From contig NW_024881276.1 in NCBI RefSeq assembly GCF_018691265.1, forward strand, positions 3,348,001 through 3,412,000: 64,000 nucleotides of DNA. The letters are read 5' to 3'. Below are positions 1 through 12,315 of the stretch, piece after piece. Below the pieces are notes generated by a model. It was not told the DNA's origin. It ran no database searches and was given only the letters and a program-made list of their open reading frames with translations. The position numbers and the translations under genes are program-made. The stretch's first letter is position 1; each line of letters opens with the position of its first letter. Source of the DNA: Tyto alba. Taxonomy: Eukaryota > Chordata > Aves > Strigiformes > Tytonidae.

Positions 1-3000
1 CAGATTTTTTTTTTTTTTTTTGTGCATCTTTGGCAGTCTTGACTCCGTCAATCTGAAACTACAACAGAAGTAAAGACTCACCAAAAAGTCCAATTTACTT
101 CCTCCACCATGAGGACAATTGCACGAGAGAGGAAAATCATCTTATTAATCATATGTAAAATAAATAAATATGCTATGAAAGTTGCTGGGATGCAAGAAAT
201 TTCTGATCTTCTATTAGAGCTGACAAAAAATTTCTAGTACCAGAAGAAGGGCGTTACTGTTATGGCACAAAGCTTTGCAAGATCTCACCTAGAATGCCAA
301 ACTACTACCCTGTGTTCAAAAGCAATAAATTCACCTTGTACAGGGTCAGTTAAGATGGTCAGAAGATGAAGAGCTTGATTAGGAGAGAAAGACTATAACT
401 TACAGAGCTTAGTAGAGAGGAGGTGTAAAGAGGATGTGATTATTCCAAATAATGCAAACAAAAGAATGTGCTTGTGGAAATACACAGTAGAGAGGGAGAA
501 GATTTCTTTAGACTAGCACTGAGTATATTTAGAATAACATTGAGTACAGGGAAGTCCTGATACCAAAGTGAGGTTCTGGTATAGCTTTGAAAGGTTATTC
601 CAGTAGAAAGGACAGAAGACCCTAATTAGACAGCTGGGGAGCAGACTTGATGACCCATGAAATCCCCTCTGTTTCTCCATTCTTATGCTTTTTGAAAGCT
701 TTCTAAAGTCTAAATATACAAGCATTTTAGGAGGTTTTTTCCTGTGTGTTCAGTTTTACCTAGCAGTAACCTACTAGGGCCAGCATACGGCAATTGCTTG
801 ACACATGATGTTTGACCTTTATTTCATCCCCATGTAGTAAAACTGTTGGTTTTTTTTTTTTTTTTTTTCCAAATGAATAATATTGTCTTCATCACATCAA
901 AGATGAACTAAATCACAACAAGGGAAGGTCTATTTTTTTTTTTTTATTTTACATCTTGGTTGCCAACATATTTACTGCTTGAGTTCCTTACAAAAAGTTT
1001 TACATACTTTCATTACATTCCCAGAGTTGGATGTTGTTCACAATCCCTTGAAATATCCATCCAATGAGTAGGAGGCAATTTCCAGCAAGGAGTTTAAGTT
1101 TCACTGGTACTTTCCTGCTGTTTTAGAACAGTGAACCAGGAGAGTAGTCAGATAAATCTATGATAATAATGACAATTTAGTGTTGATAAACTCTGTCTTT
1201 TCTTCCTTTCTTTTAATTAGGCAAACTAACATCATTCCTTATTGTTTTGAAGAGAAGGATGATCTGTGATTCTCATTATATTTTTTTTTTCTGATCGTGC
1301 CTTTACCTGTGTTTAAATGGGAACTAGAATCTCCTTTTTTATTTTGCCTGCTTAGGTGCCTATATCTCCAGGGCAGACTAGTACTTTTTATGTACAACAC
1401 TAACTACAAAAAATCCTCATAGTTCAACTGAAACCCATAATGATATAAATTGTAATTCTGACTGAGATTTATTTCAGAACGTTCACATTATTAAAGCCAC
1501 TTCATTAAATGCATAGATGACTTTTTTCTTAAATCTTCAGTACAAAAGGAAGCACTGTGCTCTTGAACTTTCTCTGCAGCTTAATGTCATCAGTATACAT
1601 AAATTTAAACTAAACCCAAATTTTATCTCAATATTTATTTTATTACCAGTTGATGGGTCCATGGGCTGAAATGCCATTCACAGCACAGGGGTGCTTCATA
1701 ATAGACTAATTTGCATAAGCACTAAATAATTTACATATATAAATTATATATCAAAATGCTCTCTAGAATCTATTCAATTCAATGATATTGTTGTTTTGTA
1801 GCCTTTAATACTGTTGAGTCTTTAATATTTAAATCCAGCACCTCTTCCAAGGCAAACCCACAGGAATTCTTCAAAATTTTTTTAAAGAGCTGTACTGACT
1901 TTGTTATTAAGACAACTTGAACTTGATTTTGCTGCACTAAGAGAGATACAGATAACTCCATCAGAAGATTGGGCTTGCAAAAAAGCTTCACATGTAGATT
2001 ATATATATATTCAAAAAAACATTCATCATCTAGAGAGTTAGAGTTGTTCAGAAAGGTAATTAGGTGGGCATGGAGGTACTGCCTCAGCAATTCCAAGAAC
2101 CTTCTCTGTTCAGTGAGCAATGAAAGATTTGCACTCAGAAATGTAAGCAAGAAAAGAAAAGCAGACAGCCAGAATAATATCCCATCTAGGTTTACAAAAC
2201 TTATAAAATACCAGCAGAAAATCAAGTACAGCTGAGTGGATTAGAGAAGATCTTCCAAGATTTTCCCAGTGGTTTTTGGAGTTAAGGTCAAGCGGGTCTC
2301 CTCAGTACTCAGTATGAAGATTTAATTTGCCAGCATAAACTGCCAAATAAATATTTGTATCGGGTGACAAAGTATACTGCATATTAATGATGCATTGAAC
2401 CTTGAAGCAAATCCTGGTTTAAAAGCACTATTTAAAATTGCTCTATAGATATAGGCAGAAGTATTTCTAGCCTTCACAGTTATTCTGTTAAAACATTTGC
2501 CCAGAGATGTCACAATGTCATTAACAAATCTGTTTATTAATGTGTAAGTCAAGATTAGACCGAAAGAGTCGCTTAGCCATGAATTTTTTTAAAATGTGAA
2601 ATTACAGGGATTCATCTAACCATATGCAGCCTTCTCTGTGGATGTCCATGTATCTGTTAGTCACCTTAGACTTATTCTCAAGCCAGTGGGGAAAAGTGTA
2701 AATTGTGATGGCATGACTTAACTTGCTGTAATGTGCACATCTCTAATACATCTGATGACTTGAATCCTGAAAGTGCTTGCTTTTTCTCTACTGATTGTAA
2801 GGGAAGCCCAGAGTGATTATCGCATCTGCAGTGATTTAGTACAGCTGAATAAAGATGGTGTTGAATGATTTTTATTATGACTAAAGTTATCCAAACTGAC
2901 TTTCAGCAGTGAACTAGTCTGAAAGTCCTGTGTCGTGTCTTCCAGCCCTTGCAGATGTCTGAGACACCATAGGACGCATAAAATATTACTGAATTCCTGT

Positions 3001-3263
3001 GAGTGATTCCAGCCTTAGGTGTCCTCTTCAGGATGAGCACATAGTTCTCTAGACTCTGTACTCTCTTGACTGGACATGTTATGATTGACCAAACAAACAC
3101 AAGTATCTGCTGCAATCAGGGATGGCTTAAAATGCATGAGACATTGACCATCAGGTGTAACATGGGTCTGCAGAAGTTCTGCACCCTTTAGTAGGAGGTG
3201 GAATATGCTACTTCATGCTATGTGTAAATTGAGCTGTAGATCCCATCCACTACTGTGAGAACT
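1..3263. other. AT-rich non-coding stretch, no gene seen
   Basis: No supported gene. The stretch holds T-runs at 5-21, 850-868 and 933-945 and otherwise unique-looking AT-rich DNA. A 148-codon minus-strand frame at 1779-2225 opens on a TTG codon, so it has no ordinary eukaryotic start, and its length is within chance expectation. A pyrimidine-rich AG near 2118 could act as a minus-strand splice acceptor, so a terminal exon cannot be fully excluded. I do not recognise its protein. Confidence 0.6.
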
Positions 3264-3286
3264 TTCACACCTGTCTCAGGTGTGAA
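3264..3286. promoter_or_regulatory. Inverted T-box-like half-sites with embedded E-boxes
   Basis: A perfect inverted repeat has arms TTCACACCTG and CAGGTGTGAA separated by TCT. Each arm contains the T-box half-site AGGTGTGA (on one strand or the other), so the two half-sites face each other across a 5-bp spacer (GTCTC). The inner ends are CACCTG and CAGGTG, the E2-box form bound by ZEB and Snail proteins. Binding preferences are established knowledge. That this copy is used is inference. A 10-bp inverted repeat with a short loop is expected about once by chance in 64 kb, so the case rests on the motif match. Confidence 0.35.
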
Positions 3287-3679
3287 CACCTACCTACATT
3301 TGTTTTTCAGATTTCTGCAGTCTGGTGCTGAATCCTTTTTCCAAAGTTAGGGGGAACTGATTCCATTTCTAGTAAACTTGTAAATAGAATTTGTCATTTT
3401 AGCAAGATTTTGTTTTTACAGATGATAGTCTGCCACAGGGCTAGAAAGCTGAGCTACCCATTTGCTTTATTTTTGACCTACTGAGCTGCATAATATTTAA
3501 TATTTTGCATAGCCCCCAGCACAGGTAAAGCATTTCAAAAAACCCCTTTGCTTTAGAAATTTATCTTACTAAAAATGCTACTAAATTCCAATCTGGCAGC
3601 AAAGGTTCTTTAAAACAATAAAAGAAGCAGACAACAAGTCAAGAGGAGCTGTGCAATACACATTATTTTGGCTATCTTT

Positions 3680-4000
3680 GCAGACCTTGGGAGGGATTCA
3701 GTAGCTTGAACATAAGCGTCTAGCGCCGTTTGATATGCCCCAGGATACCTGAGACATCTGCATGGGGCTGTCAGGTATGGAACGGGACTTACAAGAGACC
3801 TATGTCCTCCTAGACAGGCAGCTGGAGACCAGGTGGGGTTGCCTGAGATGTCTTGAGTGGCAACAGATGCCAATGTTTAAGCGACTGAATCCCGTTCTTT
3901 GTGTACAATAGAAGCCGGACCACCGTATGTGTTGCCTTGTCAGACACGATGCAGCTAGCATGAAAGCTTTCTCTCTGACAGGAATCACCATCAATGATTT
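3680..4000. repeat. Diverged interspersed repeat, copy A (family unnamed)
   Basis: This block is colinear with 37100-37300 in the same orientation. Shared anchors in order are CGCC.TTTG (3723 and 37132), GCAGCTGGA (about 3818 and 37220) and CTGAATC (about 3884 and 37276), with similar spacing and roughly 60 percent identity by eye between them. The block is richer in GC than its surroundings and has several CpG remnants. It reads like an old bird retroelement, possibly an LTR, but I cannot name the family. Edges are approximate. Confidence 0.4.
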
Positions 4001-7000
4001 GTCTTTTAAACCATGCTTAATAAATTATTAAGAAATAAAACCACATGCATTAAAGAAGCTTAGGGCTGGGTTCTGAGCTAATATAAATTATTGCAGCTGC
4101 ACTGACTTCAGTGAACTGACTTCTTTCTTTTAATCAGCTGAGGATCCAACTCCTAATAGAGCTTATGCATGTCTTTTACATTTCACATCAACTGACATGG
4201 GATTTCCTGGAGTCAAGAACATGTGTTGCTTGGCACAGTGTGTCAGGAAACAGTTGCTGTCATTTGGGTGGCTTCAGATATTGTCCCTTCCCTAGGCACC
4301 ATTAGTGTGACTTGCAGTTGCTCTTTCTAATCACAAAGAACAAAATTAAACAATAAAAAAATCCCTCTTTTTCTTTAACTATGCGTGAGAGCACACGTCC
4401 TTCAGCCACTGTATAATTTTTGGTAGCAATTGGGACAGATTCATGAAGACCTGATCTTTCAGGAGGATGTGGGTGGTGGCCGTACTCCTTATTTCTGTAA
4501 ATGACTCCTAGCACACTCAGGGGAAAAGGTGGCTGTCTCTGATCCAGGGACCATCCCATGGTGCAGCCTTCTCTTTGAAAATGAATTAATCCTGCGATAT
4601 ATGTGGCCTGTATCCATCCTGCCCGTTTTTCAATGAAAGACTGCAAAATTTTGTGTTAAAAATAAGCACCTATTACAGAAATACTGATACTCCTATATCT
4701 AGATGCAAAATGAGCAGGACATTGGGACTGAAGGCAATTTTTCTCACTGCTCGATTATTTTAGCTTTTTGTTAAAATACAGAAGTAGTCCTTGTCTTTAT
4801 AACTCCCAAATAATTCCCCAAACATGGCCTAGATTTCTTCCAAGATCAGAGAAGGGCAGGTGGGATATTATGACGAAACACCTAAGGATGAAATCTAGTC
4901 CACCTAATTTAGGCTGATAGGGTAGGAATCTGCCTATCAGAGGCACCTGCCTCTTTCTGCTGCAGCTCTAGAGAGCTTAGGCATCAGGACTGTGCATCAA
5001 GAAAAATAATTTGGGCATATTTTAGGTGCTAAATTTAGTTGCGGTAGATTCCACTCTAACTGTCTAAAACCTTTAAGCATATGCTGTTTTTCTTGCAAGG
5101 AATACTTGTATGTGAGTGACCAGTTTTTTCATTTTTCTGTATAAATTGTCAGTACCTTTTGTAAAAAAACATACTTTATAACAAGAACTATTTTGTTTCT
5201 TTTATCTTTTTATTGGTCAACAAGATATTTGTGCTTTAACCTCCTTTTCCCTCCCTGCTTTTGTAAATATAAGTAACATTTCTTCAGGAGGTATATGCTT
5301 TTATTATTATAAATGGAAAAGAAAATGTATGCACTATAAATGTAAAACATTATTGTTACCTGTAGGAGAAAAAAATAATAATCATGTTTACTGAAATGAC
5401 TGTCAGGCAATGGCAGCTGTCAGACCAAGCATGACAGTAGAGCAGAGTTATCACATGGATTTGCCAAAAGACCATTCATATCAGCATTTAGACTTACAAT
5501 TTTCTGCAGTATTTAGCTGTTTATAAACTATTTTAGGCTGAATATCAATTTCAGTTTTGACCTATTACAGTTACCTGCTTCTCTGCTCTCCACAAAGGGA
5601 GAATTGGCTTGGCATAATATTTAGCTACTTTTCTGAAGAGTGCTTTTGTCTGTGTAATTGGTTCTTCTTAATGGGTGAAGGCTCACACATGAGCTCCCTG
5701 AAATTTATATGTGAGCTACAACTCAAGATGAGTTAAATGCCACTTGTCCATGCGTGATGCACAGAAGATTTGGGTCTGCTGCTGTCATCAGGTCTCTTAC
5801 ACAAGCTGTAGTGACATTTTGTGATGGAGGACTCCCACTCTGTTTCTAGCAGCCGGGTGAGGTGGAGCCTGCCACATTGCTTTGAGGTTTTTCAAAGTGT
5901 TTGGTATACCTCATGCAAGGGAAAACAATTAGCATATTGGTCAGATATGTTATGGTCTGCTAACCTGAAGAAGATACAGAAGTGCCTGCATATTCAGTCT
6001 AGACTTATGCCAAAACCTCTGGACAAACTGTTTTTCTTCTTTGGTGTACTACACAAGACTGGGGCTATGAGATCTCCAGGAGAGGTTTCACAGGTAGAAG
6101 GTACTTTCCTCAGTGCACAGCATACACATAATTTAGACCATAATGTGAAAAAAAAGGAAACAGACTCAACTCTAGCCAGTATTTCCATTGCTGTGCAGGT
6201 GGGTAAACCTGAGCTTACTGCCACCGCAGTGGTCAGTACAACCGAGCAGAGTGGGGGATGAAATTGTGCCAGGAAACTTGATTAACTTTCCCCCGCAGAG
6301 AAATGAGGAAACAGTAACCGAACCGTGACTCTCCACTGTATTTTCTGGTAGTAAAGCAGTGATGAGACCACAGCTGAAGCACAGTATTTGCAGTCCAGTA
6401 TTTTTTTAAAAAACATAATCCAATTTGTTTCCTGAGTTTCAAAACAGGAAAAATGGGAAAGGGGGGGAAGGAGCTAATAGGAAATGAGTCTTGTTAATGT
6501 ATTAATAAAGTTGGACCCTTTCACTGTAAGAAAAATAGTGCCTTATCCTAGATATACTTCTAATCATGCCAGTAATTGTTGAGAGAACAAGCCCTGTCAT
6601 GAGTCCTCTTACTATGCAAAAAGATGTTTGGACTTGATTCATCAAAAACTTTACTCAAGATTTACAGAGTAAATTAGTTATTTTTCTTGGCATTGCACTG
6701 CTGTGAAAAATTGTGGTCATGTAAGGGTGAAGCCAGATGGAAGTTCCCCTGCAATACTTGCCTGGTTCTAACAACTTATCTTTCCTCGTTTCACTTCCCA
6801 CATTGAATTATTTACCATCAAAAAGGGAGGTTATACTGTATTTGGATATAATTAGATTATGAGTTACTCAGCCATGGCCTGGTTCTACATTAAGGAAGAT
6901 TTTTCCCGATTACATCATAAGCTACTCAGAGTGGTGAATACATTTCTTTCTCCTGCATGTCAGATATTCTTCATTTCATAGCAAAGGATATATAAGAAAC

Positions 7001-7915
7001 GATAAGTTTACTCAGTGGTAAGTGAAAACTAAAACTTGATGTGAGATGTTTTTGCATGAGACAGAGCAATTATTTTAACTTGTTTGCATCTCTTACTTCA
7101 AGACATATTCTAGATTTTTTTTTTCCTATTTAAGAAGTTCTGTTCCTAATTTGAAGAACAATGGCTTATGTTTACATGAGTTTAGTCTGAGTAAGAGAAA
7201 CAGCTTCTTTAAATTCAACTGCAAACTGTGTTTAAATATCTATCATTCATATCAACTGAAAATTGAAAAAATATGAACTGAAAAGAGATTAAAAATACAC
7301 CAGAGACCTCTTCAATGCAAGACTGATAAATACATAAGAACTGTAAATAACATGAACCAAGTGCCCAAAGATATACTACTAATCTAATTTCAAATTTATC
7401 TGATGAATACTGGAAAAATTAGAAGCTCAGGCTTGATTTAGTGTTTACATCCTCAGCTTTATTTTCTAGATTTTTTGTAATAAGATGACAATAATGAAAC
7501 CTAGAAACACATGAGCTTCTATATGGAAATGATTGGCTAAAAAAGTAAAATACTGTATATAAACAGTTACAATCGTATTTAAAATGTGTTTGAAGTTATA
7601 TATACACAACAATACTGGTTGAAAAGAATTTTAGAATTTCAATGTATTTTCTCCTTCTGCAAGACAAGTATTTGCAAGCAAGTGTATTGTCTGCAAATCT
7701 TGGAGTCAATAATCTAAATGAAATAATTTAATAAAATATATTTAATACTGTTGATTTACAGTGGATTTTGACATATGTTAGGGCTGAACTTGACTTTTTA
7801 ATGCCTGCTGTGGTGACTGATCATCTTGTACTTCCAGGATACCAATAATTCTTTTAGTATGTTAGAGAAATTATGAAGGATGTATCCATGTCAACATTTG
7901 GATCTTATTCTGAAC
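4001..7915. other. AT-rich non-coding stretch
   Basis: No gene seen. Around 4860-5060 there are several TTTAGG- and CCTAA-type words, as in the 37.3 kb repeat copy, so an old fragment of the same family is possible. A 146-codon frame at 5821-6261 opens at GTG with an ATG next to it. It is followed by no recognisable protein and is within chance length. Confidence 0.6.
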
Positions 7916-7956
7916 TATTAGAAATAAAAAGAATTTAAATTCTTTTCTTTCTAATA
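7916..7956. repeat. 41-bp near-perfect palindrome
   Basis: The inner arms AAAAGAATTT and AAATTCTTTT (7927-7946) abut with no loop. The outer arms TATTAGAAA (7916-7924) and TTTCTAATA (7948-7956) are also perfectly complementary. Only a TA versus C bulge separates inner from outer pairing, giving 19 bp of stem with a zero-length loop. AT-rich composition raises the chance background, but 19 paired positions is well beyond random expectation for 64 kb. Confidence 0.75.
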
Positions 7957-10655
7957 ATTTGTATAGGTCCTTGAATCCTGCAGACCTCTTTTGATGTATT
8001 ATGCATAGCTTAGGTACCCCTTTTTCTCCATCATATAGTCAACATATGTATATGCTTTTATACAAGTTACAATGCTAAAATATAGGAGAGTGCTTGGAAA
8101 ACAACATATAATATGGTTTCAAATCCTTCCTCTCAAACAGAAATTAAATAGATCAAATTCATCCAACTGGTTTTCACAGAGCTACATGAAGAATTAATTT
8201 ATCATCAGATACCTACATGGAGTTCTTAGAAGGCACTTAAAAATTCATTTATCCATTTCACAGTAAATAAACACTCCAGTCAAAATTCATGCTAAGTATA
8301 ATTTAACTAAAAGTGATTGGCATTTTCTAGGCATGAATGTGGTCTCCTACATCCAAAAATGTTCTACTTTGTGAGGTGAATTTAAGTTAGTGATCAAAAC
8401 TTTACATGGAAGTTCATGGGCTAAAACAAGTGGTAAAATATAGTTATATAAGCAGATCAATTAAATCATAAAAAGCAACAAATTAGTATACACAGCTTTT
8501 ATTTACACAGATTTTGCATTTAATTGAAATTAAAGACTTTAACCGTTAGAAGATGAAGAACGTGTGCAGGAAGAAAAGGTAAGTATGAAATAAATGGGGT
8601 CCACAATTTTTCAAACATATAGTACCTATCTGCAACATTTCCACGGATCTGCTTTGTTCTTTAATGGAAGTTTGTATAAAGATAGCTTTTCTGGACAGTC
8701 TATTATTTTTCCAACAGCAGTTTCCAGATGCTTATCGAAGAGTTTCAAGCAGATCATACGTACAGTAATCTCTCTCCGATACAGTTTTTCTGCCAATTAG
8801 CAGTTTAGAGACTTCCTGAGACAGAAATCACACCATCTCCATGATGCTGACAGCCACCAATGAACATACCCTTCAGGCTCCTATATAATGTTTGAATGCA
8901 TATGTATTTGTCCTCCCCAGTGTCCTGTACAGAGTCACGTTCTACATGAAGACAAACTATGGGTTTCACAGCTTTACAGACCTGCTGCCTGACCATTGCA
9001 CGCCCCTTCAGTCATGCGCTGTGGTTTGAAGTGCAACGTGGTACTGTTTTTAAAGACAGATCATGGGTTCACAATGTTTATAGTACCTTCTGCAAAGCAG
9101 ATAGTTGCATTGTACCTCAGTTTCTTTCTTAGTAAAATGGTACTGAGTAATATTTACTCACCTTACCAAAAGATTTTAAAATATATGGTATAGTAAGGAA
9201 GATGGTTAAGTACGTGTATTTTTATGCTGTATAAGAACATTTTTTAATTAAATGAAGGTTGAGTATGTTTGTGAAATTCAATGATATCTTGTGAAAGTGG
9301 AAGATGGCATATTATACATAATAATTAGCCCTTGGAATGATAGCACTGTACAAAACATCAGCAATGAACTTGAGCAAGTCTCATAAGGAGAAAATAATTT
9401 TTAAAACATCAAACAACATGCATGGAGCTAGCACAGTGTTGAAAAACTTACATTTCTCATAAATTTTTGAGGTGCAGTGATTGTAAGCGGAATTTGTTGG
9501 TGAAGAGACCGGATACTGGGCTTTGGCTAGGCATGGATTGAGCGTGCAATATGTTGATGTGAGCTCATAAGTGACTTTCATTTACTAAACTGACACACAG
9601 ACTTCAGACTTTGGATACTTCTCTAAAATCCTGTGTAAGATGGATGACTTGCTCTCAGATTCACTTAAGCAGAGATGTTTGGCCATGTTTAATTTGCTAA
9701 AGTAATTTCCAGATGAGCAGTTTCCTCCAATTGTCCATTAACATTAAGTGAGATTAAGGGAGCTATTAAATACTGATTCTTTTACTCAGGAGATCTCTAT
9801 ACCTAGACAGTTTTCGTGCTGATATTTATGAGAACTCTTCTGATATACTTCATATGCTAAATATTTTAAATTCCTCCAAAGAGACAAAGCAGGTGGCTTT
9901 GTACTCATTACAAGGAAATCTCATTTTGCTGTCCAAATTAGCTGTAGAACCAAAACAACATAAAATGTACACCCATCTCCCTGATAAATGTTGACAGAAC
10001 CCTCTTGCCAAAAATACATCCATTTAAATCCGAAGTATTATAACTAGTTGTGTTCATACAGCTTTTATTTACAATGGGGAATTCTTTGCAATGATCTCTG
10101 ACAAGCTATCACACTATGATTAGTGATGGGTGAACTTCGAAAATATAGTTTAGTAAGGCAACTAAAACACTGCTTGTTTATCCAGATTTCACTAAACCTT
10201 TTTAGTCAGAACATCTGATAAGATCTGGCATTCTCCTGAGATGTTCAGTACTTGCAAATTCTGGCTGAGCTGTGCGTGGAAAATATTAAAGAGGTTTCTC
10301 TAGTGTAGGTGTAATAGGTTTGGGCGAAGGAAATTCAGGCTAGTGCCCAACTTATGACACTTATGTTATATATGACATGTCTAGATCTTTTCAAAGACCA
10401 CCCGAAAACATATAAACAATGAGAATAATTGGTTTGAACACAAAGAGTTAAGAATCCAGATGAAATTATCAAAAATATTTTGCAGCCTCTAGGCATTTTG
10501 GAACAGCTCTGCAGACTGATTTTAGTTAATTACCTTGCAATATTTACTTCTACCTGCCGTTCACTACATTTCTACAACAATGTGACTAAAAATATATTTC
10601 CCTTCTTTTCTCTCTCTGCACCTACTCTTACAGTAAACATGCCTGCTGTGTAAAG
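7957..10655. other. AT-rich non-coding stretch, nothing recognised
   Basis: No gene, repeat family or RNA recognised. Short frames below 70 codons only. Confidence 0.6.
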
Positions 10656-10659
10656 TGCT

Positions 10660-11095
10660 TGGTGTTTTAGCCCCCTGGTTCTGACATCTTGAGTGTAGGG
10701 GTCTCAAGGGGACAGGGACAGGGCCAAAATGGGTGGGGAGGAGGCCAATAAGTTCCCCCCCCCCCCATGAATAGGAGGTTCAGGGGCTGTGCATGTGAGT
10801 GGTTGGGTGAGTGTCCCAGTACTCCTGGAGGGATGCAACCTGTGGTACGGGAGGTACCCAGAGCAGACCTTGTTTTAAGAGCACCATGGAGGGACCAAGA
10901 GAGCAGAAAGAGGTTCCTGCTTCTGCCCAAAGTGGTGGCAGATGGAAAAAATGGTGCATGGAAAAAATGGGACAGACCTGGGCCTGCTGTTACACTGCAC
11001 TGTTAACTGACCCAGCTCCACTGAAGGACTTCCATGTCTGTAGGAGCCCCTTTTCCTTCATTTTGCTACTTCTCTGAAGAGGTTATACAACTTCC
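10660..11095. other. GC-richer block with C12 tract, origin unknown
   Basis: An abrupt GC-rich island of about 430 bp sits in AT-rich DNA. It contains an uninterrupted C12 run at 10755-10766 and G-rich segments just upstream. Overlapping short frames on both strands (about 80-88 codons) follow from the GC content and are not convincing genes. A decayed LTR or another retroelement fragment is the likeliest explanation, but no terminal motif or target duplication was found. Confidence 0.4.
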
Positions 11096-11465
11096 CAAGG
11101 AGGAAAGTCAAAGATGAGATTTTTTCAGGAAACTTGCGAACTTAAGATTGCTATGAGTAGTTGGTTACTGAGTTTATTAAGTTCTAGTCACTGGCTGGTA
11201 TCAAATGTGTTGTTTCTAATCTTAATAAATGGACCTCCCTTCTTTTCTATGTTGAATTTTGATGAGAATTGCAGAGCTTTTTCTCCTTTCCTGTGTATAA
11301 ACTGTAAGTATTTGAATTTATTTTATTCTAGAATGGTTTTCCTGAATAATTATCAGTTTGGGGCATGAACATGCTGGTGGTGGTTCTAACCTGTGACCAG
11401 AAAATCATCAGGACTTAGATCCTTCTGCTAATGTTGGTTACATAAACATAAATACATTTATCCTC

Positions 11466-11467
<2 letters not shown>

Positions 11468-11498
<31 letters not shown>
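11468..11498. repeat. T31 homopolymer
   Basis: An uninterrupted run of 31 T. Read on the minus strand it could be the poly-A tail of a retrocopy lying to its right, but 11499-11720 shows no recognisable gene remnant or flanking duplication. Confidence 0.9.
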
Positions 11499-11499
<1 letters not shown>

Positions 11500-12135
11500 G
11501 TATTTTGGACTCATTTGGATCTCAGAACTGGAAGCAAATCTCACAAATTAGTCTTTTACTTTCTGCTGTAACAATATGATTTTTTCTTTCACAGATGATG
11601 CTGGTAAGTGATCCATCAAGTATTATCATACTCATATTGATCATAAATATGTAGCTAAAGAAATAAAAACTGCTATTCATAAAAAAGGGAATTATGTTCC
11701 CCTTCCATAAAAATTCCAAGATGCTACGAAATTTCCTCTTTCCATTTGAAAAATTTTCAAAATGATTCTATGAAAAATGAGAACAAATCACAGCAGAGAA
11801 ACTACTCTTTGAATAGTTCAGGTGATTCCTAAGGAGACCTATGGCTGAGTTCCGGCTCCTGCCTAGCAAGAGTTATTCTTCATGTTGGATCTGCTGCAGT
11901 TTGTATAAAGCAGTACCTCTAAAACTGGCTTTGAATCTGACTCATCTACATATATCCTAGATAAAAATTTAAGAGTAGATGTAATCAGGTGTACAGAAGG
12001 TATCAGAAAATTTTGGAGACCAGAGCACTAACATCTGGGGCATGATTCTGTTGTCTTTTCTGCCAGTGTAGAAGTATTGACATCACGGGAATAAGCGTGC
12101 ATATATTATAACTATATCAGCGTCTTTGTCTTTAG

Positions 12136-12315
12136 TTCCAGCTCTCCTAAGACACAGACTGTATCGGATAAATTCAGATGAATTATTACAAACTATTTCA
12201 AAGTTATGTGTCATTAGCTCTCCTGTTCTTCAGACAAAATTATTACTATTCTTAAAGGAGAAAGATAAGTTGAAGGCAAGATATCCTGGATTTGAAAAGA
12301 AAATAAGAGCAGCAG
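12136..12315 (+). other. Exon-like open block with splice consensus at both ends
   Basis: A pyrimidine-rich tract ending in TTTAG precedes 12136. The reading frame stays open for 60 codons and ends at CAG|GTACTG (donor GT at 12316). The block is 180 nt, phase-symmetric (one base borrowed at each side), and its translation is leucine- and lysine-rich with charged residues, for example K-E-K-D-K-L-K-A-R-Y-P-G-F. I do not recognise the protein. Sixty open codons beside splice-like sites will occur by chance several times in 64 kb, so this is a candidate only. If it were an exon, its gene partners would have to lie far away, because no matching exon is evident on this strand nearby. Confidence 0.12.

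Noticed and set aside
2322..2552. Minus-strand frame with R-F-V-N-D-I, resembling the F-V-N-D-I of histone H2B, and a P-G pair at roughly the right distance
   Set aside because: Only a handful of scattered matches follow, a gap is needed, and DNA-level similarity is not apparent. Treated as coincidence.
5821..6261. 146-codon plus frame with a CAG|GTGGGT donor-like word near its end
   Set aside because: No recognisable product and length within chance expectation. One donor-like word is not enough.
11499..11720. Possible minus-strand retrocopy with T31 as its tail
   Set aside because: No recognisable parent, no target duplication, and the adjacent frame is ordinary AT-rich sequence.
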